Origin: Chaenocephalus aceratus
Taxonomy: Eukaryota; Chordata; Actinopteri; Perciformes; Channichthyidae
Length of the DNA: 64,000 nucleotides
Direction of reading: 5' to 3'
NCBI GenBank assembly: GCA_023974075.1
Contig: CM043799.1
Span: 4,275,428-4,339,427 of the forward strand
The position numbers and the translations under genes were made by a program. Under the pieces are notes generated by a model, which had not been told where the DNA came from, did no database searches, and worked only from the letters and a program-made list of their open reading frames with translations. Shown one piece after another: positions 12,331-25,551 of this stretch; the first letter of the stretch is position 1; the number at the start of each line of letters is the position of its first letter.

Positions 12331-12562
12331 GTAAATGGACTCTACTTATAGCACTTTATCTTGTTTACCCCTCAAAGTGCTTTACACACTACGAGTCACT
12401 CGCCCATTCACACCTCATTCATGCAGAGCAGTACCACTTGCTCTGGGAACATTCACACACACTCTCACACACACCCCGTTGGCCACCTGGAGCGACTCGG
12501 GGTTTAGTATCTTGCCCAAGGACACATCGACATGTTGACTGCACGGTGGTGGGATTGGTTCC
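12331..12562 (-). repeat. SINE-like dispersed repeat (reverse copy)
   Basis: Read on the minus strand it runs from a tail phrase (GGTCC..AAACCCCGAGTCGCTCC) to the AAAGTGCTATAAGTAGAGTCC terminus. It is the same layout as 2741-3036. The plus-strand phrase CTTGCCCAAGGACACATCGAC is diagnostic of this teleost family. The copy carries a small CA expansion. Confidence 0.65.
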
Positions 12563-12889
12563 CCAGAATGAGCAAATAGTTTGTTACCAGGGAAACCCAG
12601 AAGCCAAAGGTGAAACCCCTTCTGTATATATGTTGGATTATTTCAATTCTAAAAAATAAAGCTCTTACCTGGACAATGAATCATTTCCCCCGCGTAAGAT
12701 TGGCTTACTGGTGCCCGAGCGGCAGCTTTTGTTTGAGTAAAATGATCGGTGTTATTTCTTTATTTCAGTACTACAACAAGCTTACAAGATGTTCACGTTT
12801 AGTTGTATATGTCTTAATGAAGGTGGTTCCTAACAAATGGCTGAATGAGACCACTTAAAGTCATCATGACCAACGTTAGCAGCCCTTAG

Positions 12890-13200
12890 CTTAGCGGTGG
12901 TGATTGGTACACATTAGCATTTTACTCCTGGCTATTGCATTTACGCTTCAACTATTTAAAAGTGGTGTTATTATTACTGAACATAACGTGTACTCGTCAT
13001 AAACATGTGTTTGCCACAGATCTTATTTTTTGCAATATTCTAAACTCCAATGGATAAATCCCATTGCTTTTGTTGAGGGAGCCTTTTCAATGCTAACTTC
13101 CTGGTTGGCCTACAAACACACATCACTGCTGCATTATTATTGTCATGATGAACAAGTAGTCCCTTACCCTGCCTACATGTTAGCATTTAGCAACACACTC
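12890..13200. repeat. Dispersed repeat shared with 52330-52580
   Basis: Ordered matching blocks are found in both places: ATTGCATTTAYGCTYCA, GGTGGTGT/AGTGGTGTT, AACGTGTA..CATAAA, and CCAATG..AAATCCCATTG. This shows two diverged copies of one unclassified repeat. No ORF. Confidence 0.55.
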
Positions 13201-13221
13201 AGACACACAGACAACCCCATA

Positions 13222-13728
13222 AAGTAAAAATATTTTATTTAGAAATGATTATTCTTTTTGAAAATAAGTTTAAGAAATCCAGTGATATATGAAAATAATC
13301 AATAATCAGGTTAAAGTGCAAAAATACAGTTTTGATATAATGCATCTATACAAAAATAACATTGGGATGTGATATTGAAAGGAGAACATATGTTAACATG
13401 GCTTTGATCATTCTCAGTTTGTAAAAAAATTACAAGAGTTGTGTACCTTTAAAGTCTTTGGATTACAAGCTTAGTATTTGCACTGAGCAACCGCAAGGTC
13501 GTGTTTCGCTTAACATTCCACACATCCGTTGCCAAGTCAGGCTTTGATAACTAAGTATACACTTCTCCGCTAAGGCTTATTTCTGTTTTATTCCTTTCAG
13601 AATTGGCTGGTGAAATATTTCATCCTTGAGGAGTATTCCCACGGAAGCAGAGCGCTCTGCCTCCTCGACTGTTGTTGTCTTTGGTCGTGTTTTTCCAGTG
13701 TCCCCGTCCTCCCTGCTGGCGGAGTGAC
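13222..13728 (-). other. osr2: osr2 3' untranslated region (probable)
   Basis: AT-rich sequence downstream of the osr2 stop codon. Two minus-strand AATAAA signals are present: one at 13587-13592 (3' UTR of about 140 nt) and one at 13234-13239 (about 490 nt). I cannot tell which is used; both could be. Confidence 0.5.
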
Positions 13729-13926
<198 letters not shown>

Positions 13927-13985
13927 TCAGAGGCATAAGTGTGTAGACGTGTTTTCTGTTTTCCACAGTCTAAGTGAAATACCAC

Positions 13986-14311
13986 TAGGGCTGTGCAATT
14001 AATCGTATTTTAATCGCGATTACGATTTTGGCTTGCAACGATTACGAAAACAATGTAATCGAAATAAAACTATTATTATTTTATTTAAAACAAAAAAAAA
14101 ATGTAATTATTATTTTTTTTTTTTATTGTTTTTTTCAGTTGAATTATACTTAAAGTTCAGGGTAATCAATTCTTCAAAACATACGGTTCACATTTTTTTT
14201 CAATAAATGGATGTTTTCAAAGTAAATCGATAATCGTTTTTAATAATCGTGATATCAATTATTGACCAAAATAATCGTGATAATGATTTTTGCCATAATC
14301 GCACAGCCCTA
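13986..14311. mobile_element. hAT MITE, 326 bp, in osr2 intron 2
   Basis: The ends TAGGGCTGTGC and GCACAGCCCTA are perfect 11-bp inverted repeats. Flanks AATACCAC (13978-13985) and AATACCAC (14312-14319) are a perfect 8-bp duplication, the hallmark of hAT insertion. The subterminal parts are rich in AATCG words. It has no coding capacity. Confidence 0.92.
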
Positions 14312-15707
14312 AATACCACCATATCATTCTATTCTCAAAAATCTCAGAGAACCAAGAAATGTGGGATAAGATTTATAGAAGTTCTGAGGAGGAATACAAA
14401 AAAGGGGCCGCATTTTACGTCAATCCCCTGGGAACATATCTCCGAGCAAATCCCAGAGCTAACCGCTAACTGATGGTGTATCAGCTTTCCGGAGATGATG
14501 CTAATTTTACTTTTTTAGGTCAACAAACCATCAGGTCGTAGACAAACCATGAACTTTGAATGAGATTGAAAACTGCTCACATTTTTGGTACTTTTAACGT
14601 TTGAAGTCAGATTGGTGCCACAGTGAGTCTCGATCAGGCTAGTCAGCTCGAATGCTAATTTCAGTAGATTTTTCCGAAACACAATACATTGACGTCTTTG
14701 ACATATGTTCAACACTGTAACCTTCTAAACTGTTGAAGATGGTAGAGGTGATTCTAGCATACCTTACACATTGTCCCTTGAACGTTAGAGCTTTTCACAC
14801 TAGTTAATGAATGTATCATTGATGCAATAAAATCATGCCTATGTGTGTTTGAATAAGCAGGGACTTGAATACACGTCTACAATAAACTGTTGCAAAAAGT
14901 AAACATTGAAGCTCCAAATGTTCACTCACACCCCCATGTCCTTGAAACAATCCCTACGCACTGGTCAACTTGTGTCAGGTTTGACAGTTCTTACACATCA
15001 TGTATTTCATCCTGTCATCGTTAGGAAAGGTGTTGCCCACCCTGAACGTTCTGCACACAGACTACTGACTGTGCAGTTATTGTGACACGTTCAACATCTT
15101 GTGTCATCTCATTACAGTGATAATATTTTCATAATGGACTAAGTAGTCACCTTTTGAATTAAGCATTTAACAAAGAAACCTTTCTCCATTAAGCCTTCCA
15201 GCATATCTACACAGGAGGCAATTCCCCAACTCCAGCAGCTACTGGCAGGTCACGACCGAGGCTGTGTTTCACACTATATGCACATACTGTAGGTGTTCCT
15301 TTTCACGTGGCATTGTGTGTTTAGTGCAGTCAAAACGCAAGTCATCCACACCCAAATGTGCCTATTTGTACTTGTATTTTCTAGTGTGGATTGAAATAAC
15401 TAATCCTTTTGAGTGTCTATAGGCAAAAGTGTTTATAACTCAACTCTTAGGCAACTCAATTTAAGAATTAGCACGCAAATGTGATTATCATTATTATTAT
15501 GTCAAATGATGTGCTAAGTTGGACGGAAAGTTGACTATAGAAAGGGGACATACACGGCCCTGTATGAAGACTGGAAATAAAGAAGACACATTCTGCTCCA
15601 TTTCAGCTTCAAATCACTATTTTGGTTAGCTGGCCAGCTCTGTTGTGATTGGTCAACTGCTTAGAGATGTCCCGCCCCTTAGCCTATCACGTACAATGAG
15701 TTGTAGC

Positions 15708-16288
15708 TAGGGATGCACGATATTGGTTTTTTGAAACCGATACCGATAACTTCCTGCTTCTCAAGACCGATACCGATAACCGATAATAAAAAAAATGTTA
15801 CGCCACTAATTATTTTAACGCGATTAACGCATGTGTATTTTTTTTCCTTGGCCGCCCCGTAGTTTCAGAGCGCATCGAGTTTAAAATACCATCTACAAGC
15901 TGATGCTGACAGCCCCGCTCCTGCTGCCCGCTTGTGGCAGACCACACTTCCACGCTCACCGGCAGGCACCGACTGGCCATCTGGAGGACCGGGAGGGTGT
16001 GTGTGTGTGTGGCCCGAGCGAGCGAGAGAGAGACCTTACGTGCATTGTTGTTGTTAGCATCTTGTGCTAGCTAGCTGCGCTAACGGATATAAGGAGCTGT
16101 TTAAATGAAAACAGAGGAGCGACATTTCGCCACAACTGCACCGAGCACTTGACTTTATGCAGGAAGCAGACAGCGGGACATTGTAGGAGAAGTCAGCACA
16201 CTCAGCACGGATAGTGCAACATGATTGCAGCGTCCAGGCAGCTCCGGTTCGAGCATATGCCTTGAGTTGCACATAGCTCCAACGTGTG

Positions 16289-16345
<57 letters not shown>

Positions 16346-16692
16346 TGTATTGTATTATTGTCTTCGTACGCTTTTAACACACCATCGTAGCGATGGCGAT
16401 GTTTGGTGACTGATCAGGTTCGAAGTATTAGGGAGCGCTGGATTTGTGAAGAACTCCCCTCTTCCTAAACCACTAATACCTCAGTACTGGCAAAACGGGA
16501 GGAACCGAGTGAAAAACAGCGCCCCTCATCCCAATCCACCCACACCGCAGGATTTTTTTCTTTTGTTTTACCCCAAAAATATATTGTATATTATCGGGGC
16601 TATTAATACTGGTATCGGGTTTATCGGGATGACGTCATAATTCCTAATATCGGACTGATAATTATCGGGCCGATAATTATCGTGCATCCCTA
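15708..16692. mobile_element. hAT element, 985 bp, in osr2 intron 2
   Basis: Perfect 15-bp inverted ends TAGGGATGCACGATA/TATCGTGCATCCCTA are flanked by perfect 8-bp duplications GTTGTAGC (15700-15707, 16693-16700). Subterminal CGATA/TATCGG repeats are present. The interior is GC-rich around 15850-16140 and holds a CA microsatellite at 16293-16342. No intact transposase. Confidence 0.93.
16293..16342. repeat. (CA)n microsatellite
   Basis: CA run inside the hAT element, preceded by a CGCGCG stretch. Confidence 0.95.
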
Positions 16693-17061
16693 GTTGTAGC
16701 GCTAGCCAATAGAAGCGCAAGTGTTAGAAAGTGATGTCATTATGTTCTGGAAGTTCTGTAAGCAGGTCTCCCTTGAAAAAGAGATCTATGATCTCAAGGG
16801 ACAATCGGATGAATAAAGGTTTGAAATGAAAAGGAGTCCAATGGAGGCGTTTCAGGCAGGGGGGGTGAGGGGTGTTCAGCCTTTGCAGACCATGTACATG
16901 CCCAACAACCTATAGCACACTACAGGAAAGGGAAACCCCACAAAGCAGAATAGGGCCTCTTTAGCCGAACTGTTGGGACCTTGCCTGTAACACAGCGAGC
17001 CAAGTATGTTCAGTGTGTAGTGCAGTGTTGGGTTTAAAGAACCAATAAAGCCTTCTTCTCA

Positions 17062-17719
<658 letters not shown>

Positions 17720-17868
17720 GGCTGCTACCCAGAATCCAACAGAGCCTTCTGGAAGAAACACAAAACATTAGCAGAGAAAATATGCAACTGTCGGGCCAAG
17801 TGACATCGATATATTTCTAGTGCTGTCAAAAGTCAATTAATTGAAGATGACCAGGAGTTTCTGCTACC

Positions 17869-17870
<2 letters not shown>

Positions 17871-17943
<73 letters not shown>
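17871..17943. repeat. (CA)n microsatellite
   Basis: Uninterrupted CA array about 120 bp upstream of osr2 exon 2. Confidence 0.97.
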
Positions 17944-17945
<2 letters not shown>

Positions 17946-18604
17946 GAAACCAGATTAGTGTGGACAGGCATCAGGCAGGAATTCAGATAACTCTTCCATA
18001 CAGGCTTTTAAAACCCACATTTCTCCGCTCAGTGAGGGGTCCTTACATTTTACATGTAAATAATATCCTACTTTTACTTTTTTTTTTGCTGCAATTGGCC
18101 CTTCATCGTGTTTATTGGTCAGACAGTCTACAGATGTTTCTCTTTTTCATGCTACAGATGTTAGTGCAACATCTACAGCTCCTCTTCCACAACCACCAGC
18201 AACAAGTGGACATGGAGAACTACATGAACGACATGTTGCTGAATCCACCGCGGGGCATAACCTGAAGGGCAACCAGACAACCATGGGGTCCTTCTTCGCT
18301 GCTGTTTGGTGTATCTTGTGGCGGAAGTACAGCGCCACTTACAGGCCCGACATATGTACTGCAGCGTCTCCAGCGCTCCCGAGCGGTCTCGTGTGGACAG
18401 AAGACCTTTTTGATATCGTATTCGGTTCGTTTGCGTTTCGTATGCGTCTGCGTGTAAATGGGGTCTAAGTGGAATGTCGTTCTGGCATTGACGCAGAGAG
18501 ACACATTCAAGTCAGACAGAGGAGTAGTAGTGTGTGTTTTTTTTGTATGTGATTGCGTTGTTTTTGTGTGTGTGCCTCTGCCTGCAAGTGTGAGTATGCC
18601 TCTG

Positions 18605-18606
<2 letters not shown>

Positions 18607-18660
<54 letters not shown>

Positions 18661-18661
18661 T

Positions 18662-18750
<89 letters not shown>

Positions 18751-18774
18751 GTGTGTGTGTGTGTGTGTGTGTGT
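18607..18774. repeat. (GT)n microsatellite, about 168 bp
   Basis: Long GT run with TGTCTG and GTTG interruptions, in osr2 intron 1. Confidence 0.97.
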
Positions 18775-19689
18775 CCAGCAGCAGAGGAGCTGTAGGAGCA
18801 GGTTTGATGAGCAGGATGACAATAGACAGACGCTGCATTCCTGCTCACCGTCAGGTTACGTTTAACTTCAGAAAGAATGAGGATACTTACATCGGGTTAC
18901 TTTACGGTCCCATTCTCAACTACTGTATACTTTTACTCTAACACATCTGAGAGGGAGATTGTTAAATACAGTGTTTGGTGTTTGAAGATGTTTGAAATAT
19001 ATATTAGAAAGGTAATTACGGCCTGTTTAAACTCACACAAGCTCTAAGCAGCCATTAATAAAACTAATAATGCAAATTTGAAATTGGGTATTAAAAAACA
19101 TTAAAACATTTGACTTGTATATGTATCAAACTGCATTTTGAGGGATGTCCATAAAAGCCTGGACGTCTTTTTATTAATTTAAAACAGTTACTATAAACTA
19201 CATTATGCATAAAGCATTTACATTTGCCCACTTTCCAGTTGAAAAAAACGAGTTAAATTATATTAAAATAATACAAATAAAATAGTGATAATAATGATAG
19301 TGATGAATATATCCTAATCAGAAAAGTCCTACTTTAGAGAGTGATAAAGTAATCAGAGTAGTGCGGTGTTGGAGCTGAGGGAGAAGCTGTCTGTTACATA
19401 TGTTTTTAATAATCACTGTTCATATGCAACATACGCTTGATTTTAAAACATTGCTTTAACTGGCTCCCTCAATTCCTACACTCAAACTTATTTAAACTTC
19501 TTATTCTTTTTACCATCAATGTTTACCATTTCATATTTGACTGTACTCTATGTGCCTTTTATCTGTTGCTGTTGTCGCTGCACATTTCTCCTCTGCAAAC
19601 AAATATTCTGATTCTAAGAATTAAATTGAAAATGAAAATTGTTCTTGCTTCCAGCTTTTCTCTTCTTGGCTCAAAGCCATCCCATTGTC

Positions 19690-20210
19690 CTGAACATGAT
19701 GGTACAGACGGAGCGTTTACACTGAGCAGCTAACACAGGGAGTAATAAAGAGGATGCCTGCGACCTGGCCATGCAGGGAAGGGTCTGTAACGAGGACCCC
19801 CGGCCCCCCGTGGTGCGCTCCTTTCTGATCATCAAGCAGAAGTAATTGACTTATAGTTAGGGGGTCATTAGAGATAAGCGCTGCGCCGCTGAGCGCTCCT
19901 CACCTTCTCCCCTTTCATGTCTGCATACCAGGGGCCTCCAAATCCAAACAGCCATGTGGCCCTTTAACTTCAGCGGCCCCTGTGAGATGTGACGCCTCCG
20001 AGGGCCTCGCTGTGGGGCCTGATGCTTCTCACCTCGGTGTGAATGCGATCAGACCGGCTGAGATACACATGTGGGCCCCGGGTGTTTACCTCTGCAGGAC
20101 TGAGCAGGTTTTATAGCGAATTAGCTTTTAGCGACGTGCTAATTAACAACTCACAGCGGTGTGTATTTTGTCAGCTGATTCCAGTCGTTTGTGACTCAGT
20201 ACATTTACAT
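19690..20210. promoter_or_regulatory. Candidate intronic enhancer of osr2
   Basis: A high-complexity, non-repetitive block stands out from the AT-rich flanks. It contains homeodomain-type cores (TAATTGA near 19843, GCTAATTA near 20138), a forkhead-like TGTTTAC near 20082, a GATA core near 19873 and an AP-1-like TGACTCAG near 20191. This is pattern reading only; conservation was not tested. Confidence 0.35.
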
Positions 20211-20449
20211 GGGACCATTATCGTTCAACTTCTATGCCTGAACAAAATAGAGGGTGTGTATCCCTGTATACCTTTCACGCATGTCTTCCCCTTTATCTCC
20301 CCCTAATTACCCCCGTCAAACAATGGCAAATCTGGGCCAAAAAAAAATTGTAATTATTGAAATTAAGGCTGCAATAAAAAACCACATGATAATAATGAAC
20401 AATTCCACCACTTAGCTAGTTAACCACTAGTAACATGTAAGTAACAACA

Positions 20450-20516
20450 CTACCGTGGCACAGGGGGTAACAAAGGTGTCTGCGAGGGTCGACGGTGCGA
20501 TCCCCCCCCCCCCCCG
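20450..20516 (+). repeat. tRNA-derived SINE head fragment
   Basis: CCGTGGCACAGGGGGTAACA resembles an A box and GGTGCGATCC resembles a B box, followed by a C12 run. It is truncated after about 65 bp. Confidence 0.45.
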
Positions 20517-21139
20517 CAGTCAACATGTCCATTAATCCGAGGGCAAAATTGCTCCTGATTGGCATTCAATCCCACTTTTTAATCGGAATACTGGGGTTAG
20601 CTGCATTTTATATATTTCAATTTCAGACATGCTTATATATTATAGTTAAAACCAGTTGTTCTCAATTAAAAACAATTATCAAAAAAAGACAATTAACCTC
20701 GAGTTGCGCCAGTAGGCATTTCTACGGTATTATACTGTGGATACAATATTATAAAAAGATTCATAATAATAAACTGAAACTAAACTGTTTTATTTAGTAC
20801 TGATTTTTTACTTAATACACTTTTCATAGTTAAAGAAAAAAGGTTCAATCCAGGCAGAAAAATAATGAACAGAATTAACGTAGTTTGAGGAGGACCTTTT
20901 TTTGATTTGTTGAGAACTAGTTGAATCTATAACCGTTGATATATAAGCATGTATAATATGAACATATGAAAATACAAACTAACTCCAGAAATCAGAAAAA
21001 GTCTCAAATGTGCGTAAACATGTTATAGCCGGTATGGTGATAACTTGTGGTGTTCCGTATGAGTCGACACATTTCCCATTTCATACAGCTGTTATTAATA
21101 TGTTTTACATGTGACGTTCGCAAACATGCGCTGAGTTGA

Positions 21140-21420
21140 GCGTCCTGGAATCTGTCAGCCTGCTCTCTGCTCATGTCTCACTAAGTCACTAATGCTCATA
21201 ATGGTACCGGGTTAGCGCCGAGGTCTTTAGGTGTGGTTACATGTTCTGGGCTCTTCATGAAAAATATGAAATAACTCAAGCTGCCAGAGACTTACGGGCT
21301 CCGTTCCACATTACAGATGACTTTTCCTCCTTCTAAAATCAAGTTTGTTATTTTAGAGCATGTGTTGTAAGACATCATGTCTGAAAAAGCTTCATTTGCA
21401 GATAAGATAAGAACAGAAAT
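21140..21420. promoter_or_regulatory. Candidate regulatory stretch in osr2 intron 1
   Basis: Non-repetitive sequence of balanced composition with TAATGCTCATAATGG, AGATAAGATAAGA and several TCATGA words. There is no ORF or TE signature. Weak evidence only. Confidence 0.25.
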
Positions 21421-21912
21421 TACATGATAAGTGAGCTGATATGTTCAGAACACAACGGCAAAGAAGCTGCCAAGTCCATAAAACCATTTGTAACCGTCAG
21501 CAGTGGAATGCATAAGTAGTACATTAATAAAAACTTCAACTATTTCTCAGTATTTCCGCTATATGTTACTTTAAAATCACTTTGCGGGACAACTTCTCCT
21601 TTGTTACTGTGATTAATTTATAATAAGTTGTGAAAATATGATATAAATGCATTGATTAAACCACCGCACTAAATAAAGGGTTTAAAACGAGCACGATCAG
21701 GGCTTTTGTTAAACACAATTCAACAACCTACTACTTACATCACTCCCAAAAACTAATTGTACTACACTTATGGAAAAGTCAAATAGGTACAGCATAGCGT
21801 GGCAGTGAAAGCTTCTTCTTCTGTGGTATCTAGTTAGTAAAGTCTTACCATGCATGGCCCCCGCCTCACACACACTCCACTATGATCTGATCTCCAGCAG
21901 TCACACCTGCAG

Positions 21913-21916
<4 letters not shown>

Positions 21917-21974
<58 letters not shown>
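21917..21974. repeat. (CA)n microsatellite
   Basis: CA run followed by CTCTCTCT. Confidence 0.97.
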
Positions 21975-21977
<3 letters not shown>

Positions 21978-21984
21978 CTCTCGT

Positions 21985-22110
21985 GTCCTTATCTTCACAT
22001 TAATCACTGCACTTCACAAGTGTTAATGAGCTCATGCTCATTAGTTTACGATGTGATGCTGATCAGCTGGAGGCCTGTTTGGAGCTTTGCTTGTTTCGTT
22101 AAAGAAACCA
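21985..22110. promoter_or_regulatory. Candidate short regulatory element
   Basis: Dense homeodomain-like cores (ATTAATCAC, GTTAATGAGC, CATTAGTTTA) and GATGCTGATCAGCTGG lie within 125 bp of non-repetitive sequence upstream of osr2 exon 2. Inferred from motif density only. Confidence 0.25.
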
Positions 22111-22873
22111 TGTCTTCAACTCATTCCTACGCAACATCTGCTGAGGAAAAGTATTCATATGAATGTGATGACCCTGAAAGTTGAATACAAATAAATGTGG
22201 TTACCACTAAATATATTTTAATGTTTAAAGAAAACTAGTGCTGGATGTAGTCTACGCTTGTGATACACCTGTTGATATACACATTCCTCTAAAACATACA
22301 AGATCTCTACTAATTATTATTTAAATATGGAAATATGGAGGTGTGGAAGAAGTTTTCAGATTTTATGGGCACTTTGCGTAGTACTCAGATGTTTCACTTA
22401 AGTAAAAGTAGCAATACTAAATTGTAAAAAAAACTGTACTCCAAGTAAAAGTCATGCATTCAAATCCTACTTCAGTAACAGTCATCAAAAAAATTAAAAT
22501 AACTCATAAAGAATGATGTTCCATTTAGAAATATTAAATCACTGGATTATGTTTATTGATGCATTCATGTCTCGATCACAGATGGTAATGGTGGAGCTCA
22601 TTTGAATTACTTTATAAACTGTTGATGCTATATTTATTGTTGTAATAGGCCTAATCTTATTTTGTAGAGGAAACAAAGCTGATAGATAAATGTACTGGCG
22701 TAAAAAGTGGCTTCCAAAATGAAGTGGATTAGAAGTATAAAGTAGCATAACATATAAATACTTGCTTAAATTAGGTAAAATATATGTATTTCATTGCACT
22801 TCTGTAAATATGTAATAACAAATGTGATATGAGTTTGGTTTTCGTTTTGTGGATTTAAAAAGTGAAGACTTAC

Positions 22874-23115
22874 CAATAAAATATGTGTTTAAATGTTAAA
22901 TTGTCCCTGGTCCTGCCGGAGGGTCAGGGTGAGCAGCCCGCGGAGCAGCCTGTGTATCGGGCGGAGAGTCACTGAGACCCTGGCAGCGCCGGCATGTTCC
23001 TCCGCTGAAACGTCTTCCCTCCGGGGTGAGTGGCGGTGGTGTGGGCGGTGCAGCGTGCTGCTGTGTGGCGGTGCTCAGGGTGCTGTGTGACCGTGCTGCG
23101 TTGAGCCTCCTCTGC
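22874..23115 (-). other. osr2: Probable non-coding exon 1 of osr2
   Basis: A GC- and CpG-rich block ends on the minus strand in a consensus donor, ATTG|GTAAGTCTTC, at 22873. OSR genes typically have a non-coding first exon, and this is the only CpG-dense, donor-bearing segment upstream of exon 2. It contains a short upstream ORF of eight codons (ATG near 22996, MPALPGSQ). The 5' limit is estimated from the TATA-like sequence. It could instead belong to an unrecognised transcript. Confidence 0.5.
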
Positions 23116-23225
23116 TCTGCCTCTCCGCGGCCGCCGCCTCTTATTGCGGAGGAGTCCGCCTGAAGAGCCGCGTCACTCCGCCAGCCCACATCCACAGCCC
23201 CGCAGGAGACCATCCGTCATGTCGC
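23116..23225 (-). promoter_or_regulatory. osr2: Probable osr2 CpG-island promoter
   Basis: GC-rich sequence with several CGCGG/GCGGCC words. A minus-strand CAATAAGAGG (23136-23145) sits about 30 bp upstream of the estimated start and could serve as a weak TATA element. Confidence 0.4.
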
Positions 23226-23274
23226 CGTGTGGAGCGGGACTGTTTGATATGACAGCGGTGGAAGAATCCAGAGG

Positions 23275-23800
23275 TGGAAGGTAGTGAAGTAGGCCTACAT
23301 TTACTTAAGAACTGTACTTAAGTACTGTACACATTTTAGGTACTTTTAGTTTCAGACTCTAACCCCTCCCACTCAGATATTTTACCGAAGTAAAAAAAGT
23401 AAAAGTAAAAGTACCAAATTGTGAAGTGAAAATACTCAGTTACAAGTAAAAGCTGGTAAAAGTGGAGCTTATTTACTTTTGACTTTACTTTTTTGTATTC
23501 TTCAATTTGTTAAAAACGTGTATTTATATTTCTCAACTTTAAAAAGGTTTTTTAAATAGCTTCTTGGCAGTGTTATCTAGTTTAAGTGTTATGTTCTCTT
23601 GTCCAGCAGCAGTATAGATTAATTAAAATGAGCTCCACATTTACAATCTGTAATGAACACCTTAATGCATCAATACAAAATAAACCACAAAAGACCATTA
23701 GGCCTACACTTAATGAGTACTTTTGTTTTGTTGCATTCAGTATATTTTTCATGCCAGTATATTTGTACTTTTACTTAAGTAAAATGTTGAATGCAAATTT
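23275..23800. repeat. AAGTA-rich dispersed element
   Basis: CAGAGGTGGAAGGTAGTGAA opens a segment full of AAGTAC/GTACTT words, closing with TTACTTAAGTAAAATG. It is of the same type as 5945-6757. The right edge is unclear. Confidence 0.55.
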
Positions 23801-24241
23801 GTAACAGAGAACTTTTAAAATTCAGTATTGCAACTTTTATTTCTCCTGACGTGAATTACTATGCCGACTGATGACTTCTACCTTTAATCGCATCCTATTC
23901 TGCTTAGATACTTTCAAAGGTAGAAATACAATCCAAAAATAGTCCCATTTAAGGTAAAGTCCTGAATTCATTATATTAGTAAAAATACAAATGACAGAAG
24001 TATTATCTGCATTGCACTTAAAATAATAAAAGTAAAAGTTATATTTTATACAGTATAAATGTGTACGGAATGTATAAATCACGGCTGGTATTAATACTGA
24101 AGGATCAACATTAGGCGATGATTTAATGAAAGAACCCTGTCCGCCCCACACACCTCTCTCGAGCAGCCACAAGAACACTCAGGCCCCGGCCACACGAGGA
24201 CGATAGCGGTCGTATCTGCTGCAGTTCACTATCAGATAGAC

Positions 24242-24654
24242 CAGGGGTGTCAAACTCAATTTCATCGTGGGCCACATTAGAATTATGGTTGCACTCAAAG
24301 GGCCGGTGGTAACTTTAAGACTATATAAATAAATATATATCGATAATAAATATAAAATAATGTATAATTTTACAATATTTCCTCTGCATTGGATTATTAT
24401 CGGATAGGGTAATAACTTAATAATTAACTATGTCTGAAAGCAGAAGTCTGGGGCAAATCATTGCAAGTCTCTTCATTGTGTATGTCACAAAATGAGATGC
24501 ATTGTGGGACATGTAGTTTATGGGCAACGTTCTCCTGTATAGCGGCACGTAACATTATAATAAACTTATTATATTCTTTGCAAGCTCTTGTGGGCCACAT
24601 AAAATGAAGTGGCGGGCCGGATTTGGCCCCCGGGCCTTGAGTTTGACACCCCTG
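24242..24654. mobile_element. hAT MITE, 413 bp
   Basis: Perfect 18-bp inverted ends CAGGGGTGTCAAACTCAA/TTGAGTTTGACACCCCTG are flanked by perfect 8-bp duplications AGATAGAC (24234-24241, 24655-24662). It contains GTGGGCCACAT and GGGCCGG blocks typical of this widespread vertebrate hAT-type repeat. Non-coding. Confidence 0.93.
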
Positions 24655-24754
24655 AGATAGACGGTTCGGCCACACGAGGAGAAGACCACATCTCTGGAAT
24701 TAGGCCTTAAATACACATGTGCTGTTGTGTGGAGAAGTGTCAGAGCAAAAGGGC

Positions 24755-24830
24755 TGTCATGGTTTGGTGTCCGGAAGCAGTGAGGGGTTCAGTGCCTTGC
24801 TCAAGGACACTTTGATGCAGGGAAGATGGT
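24755..24830. repeat. SINE-like tail fragment
   Basis: GGTTCAGTGCCTTGCTCAAG resembles the SINE-like family at 2741-3036 and 12331-12562. Confidence 0.45.
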
Positions 24831-25164
24831 ATTTAGTATTTGTATTACTCACACAATAAGTGCTGCTCTGTCTATGAATTGGGGGGGAGTGTTGTTTTTA
24901 TTTATTTATTTATTTGTGAAGCACTTTGCGTTATTGTTTGTGTATGTACCGTGCCGTATAAGTCAGGTTTGATTGATGAACTCGTACTGATTTGTTGCTT
25001 TGTATATACACATGTGGATAACCCTGGGCTTTAAGCTTCCTGGAGCCACCTGAGGTGAGGTGACGGTGTCTGACACACACTTCCCAAAGAACAGCACACA
25101 GAGAAGTTGTTTATATCCAAAAAACTATTTATTCAAACAATAAACAGTTGACTTTTAGAAAATA

Positions 25165-25312
25165 ATCAACAGGCCCATGGACTTGGGCTCAATCCCTGCC
25201 GCGGGGACGCAGGTCTGAATCCGGCCTGGGTCTGTTTATGCATGTCATCACCTCTATCTCCCCCTTTCAACACTGTCCCCCTAAAGGTTCATCTGGCTAA
25301 TCTTTAAATACA
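25165..25312 (+). repeat. SINE fragment, tRNA-related
   Basis: GGTCTGAATCCGGCC resembles a B box and is followed by CTGTTTATGCATGTCATCAC and CTCTATCTCCCCCTTTCA, a common teleost SINE body. The A-box side is degenerate. Confidence 0.55.
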
Positions 25313-25551
25313 AAAATAATAATGTAATCTGCTTAGTAAAATAAAGTTGTCTTCATCTAACCTGACGTCACGCATTCACAAAAAAAGATAATCATCATCA
25401 AAGCATATTTATATAAATACCAAATAAATGAATAAATGAAGCAAGGCAATCTACTTACAGATGCAACCGCTCTGCAACGGCCCAACGTCCATTGGGAGTA
25501 ACACACTGCAGCTTCAGAAACAATGCAGATAGAAAAACACAAATGTGCCGA

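Larger units (their letters stand above)
17749..22873 (-). other. osr2: osr2 intron 1 (about 5.1 kb, inferred)
   Basis: The acceptor at 17749-17750 is clear. The donor is inferred as GTAAGT at 22873. The interval holds CA/GT arrays (17871-17943, 18607-18774, 21917-21974), AT-rich unassigned DNA (18800-19690, 20500-21100, 22120-22860), and two non-repetitive candidate regulatory stretches. Short SINE-head-like sequence lies at about 20450-20500. Confidence 0.55.
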
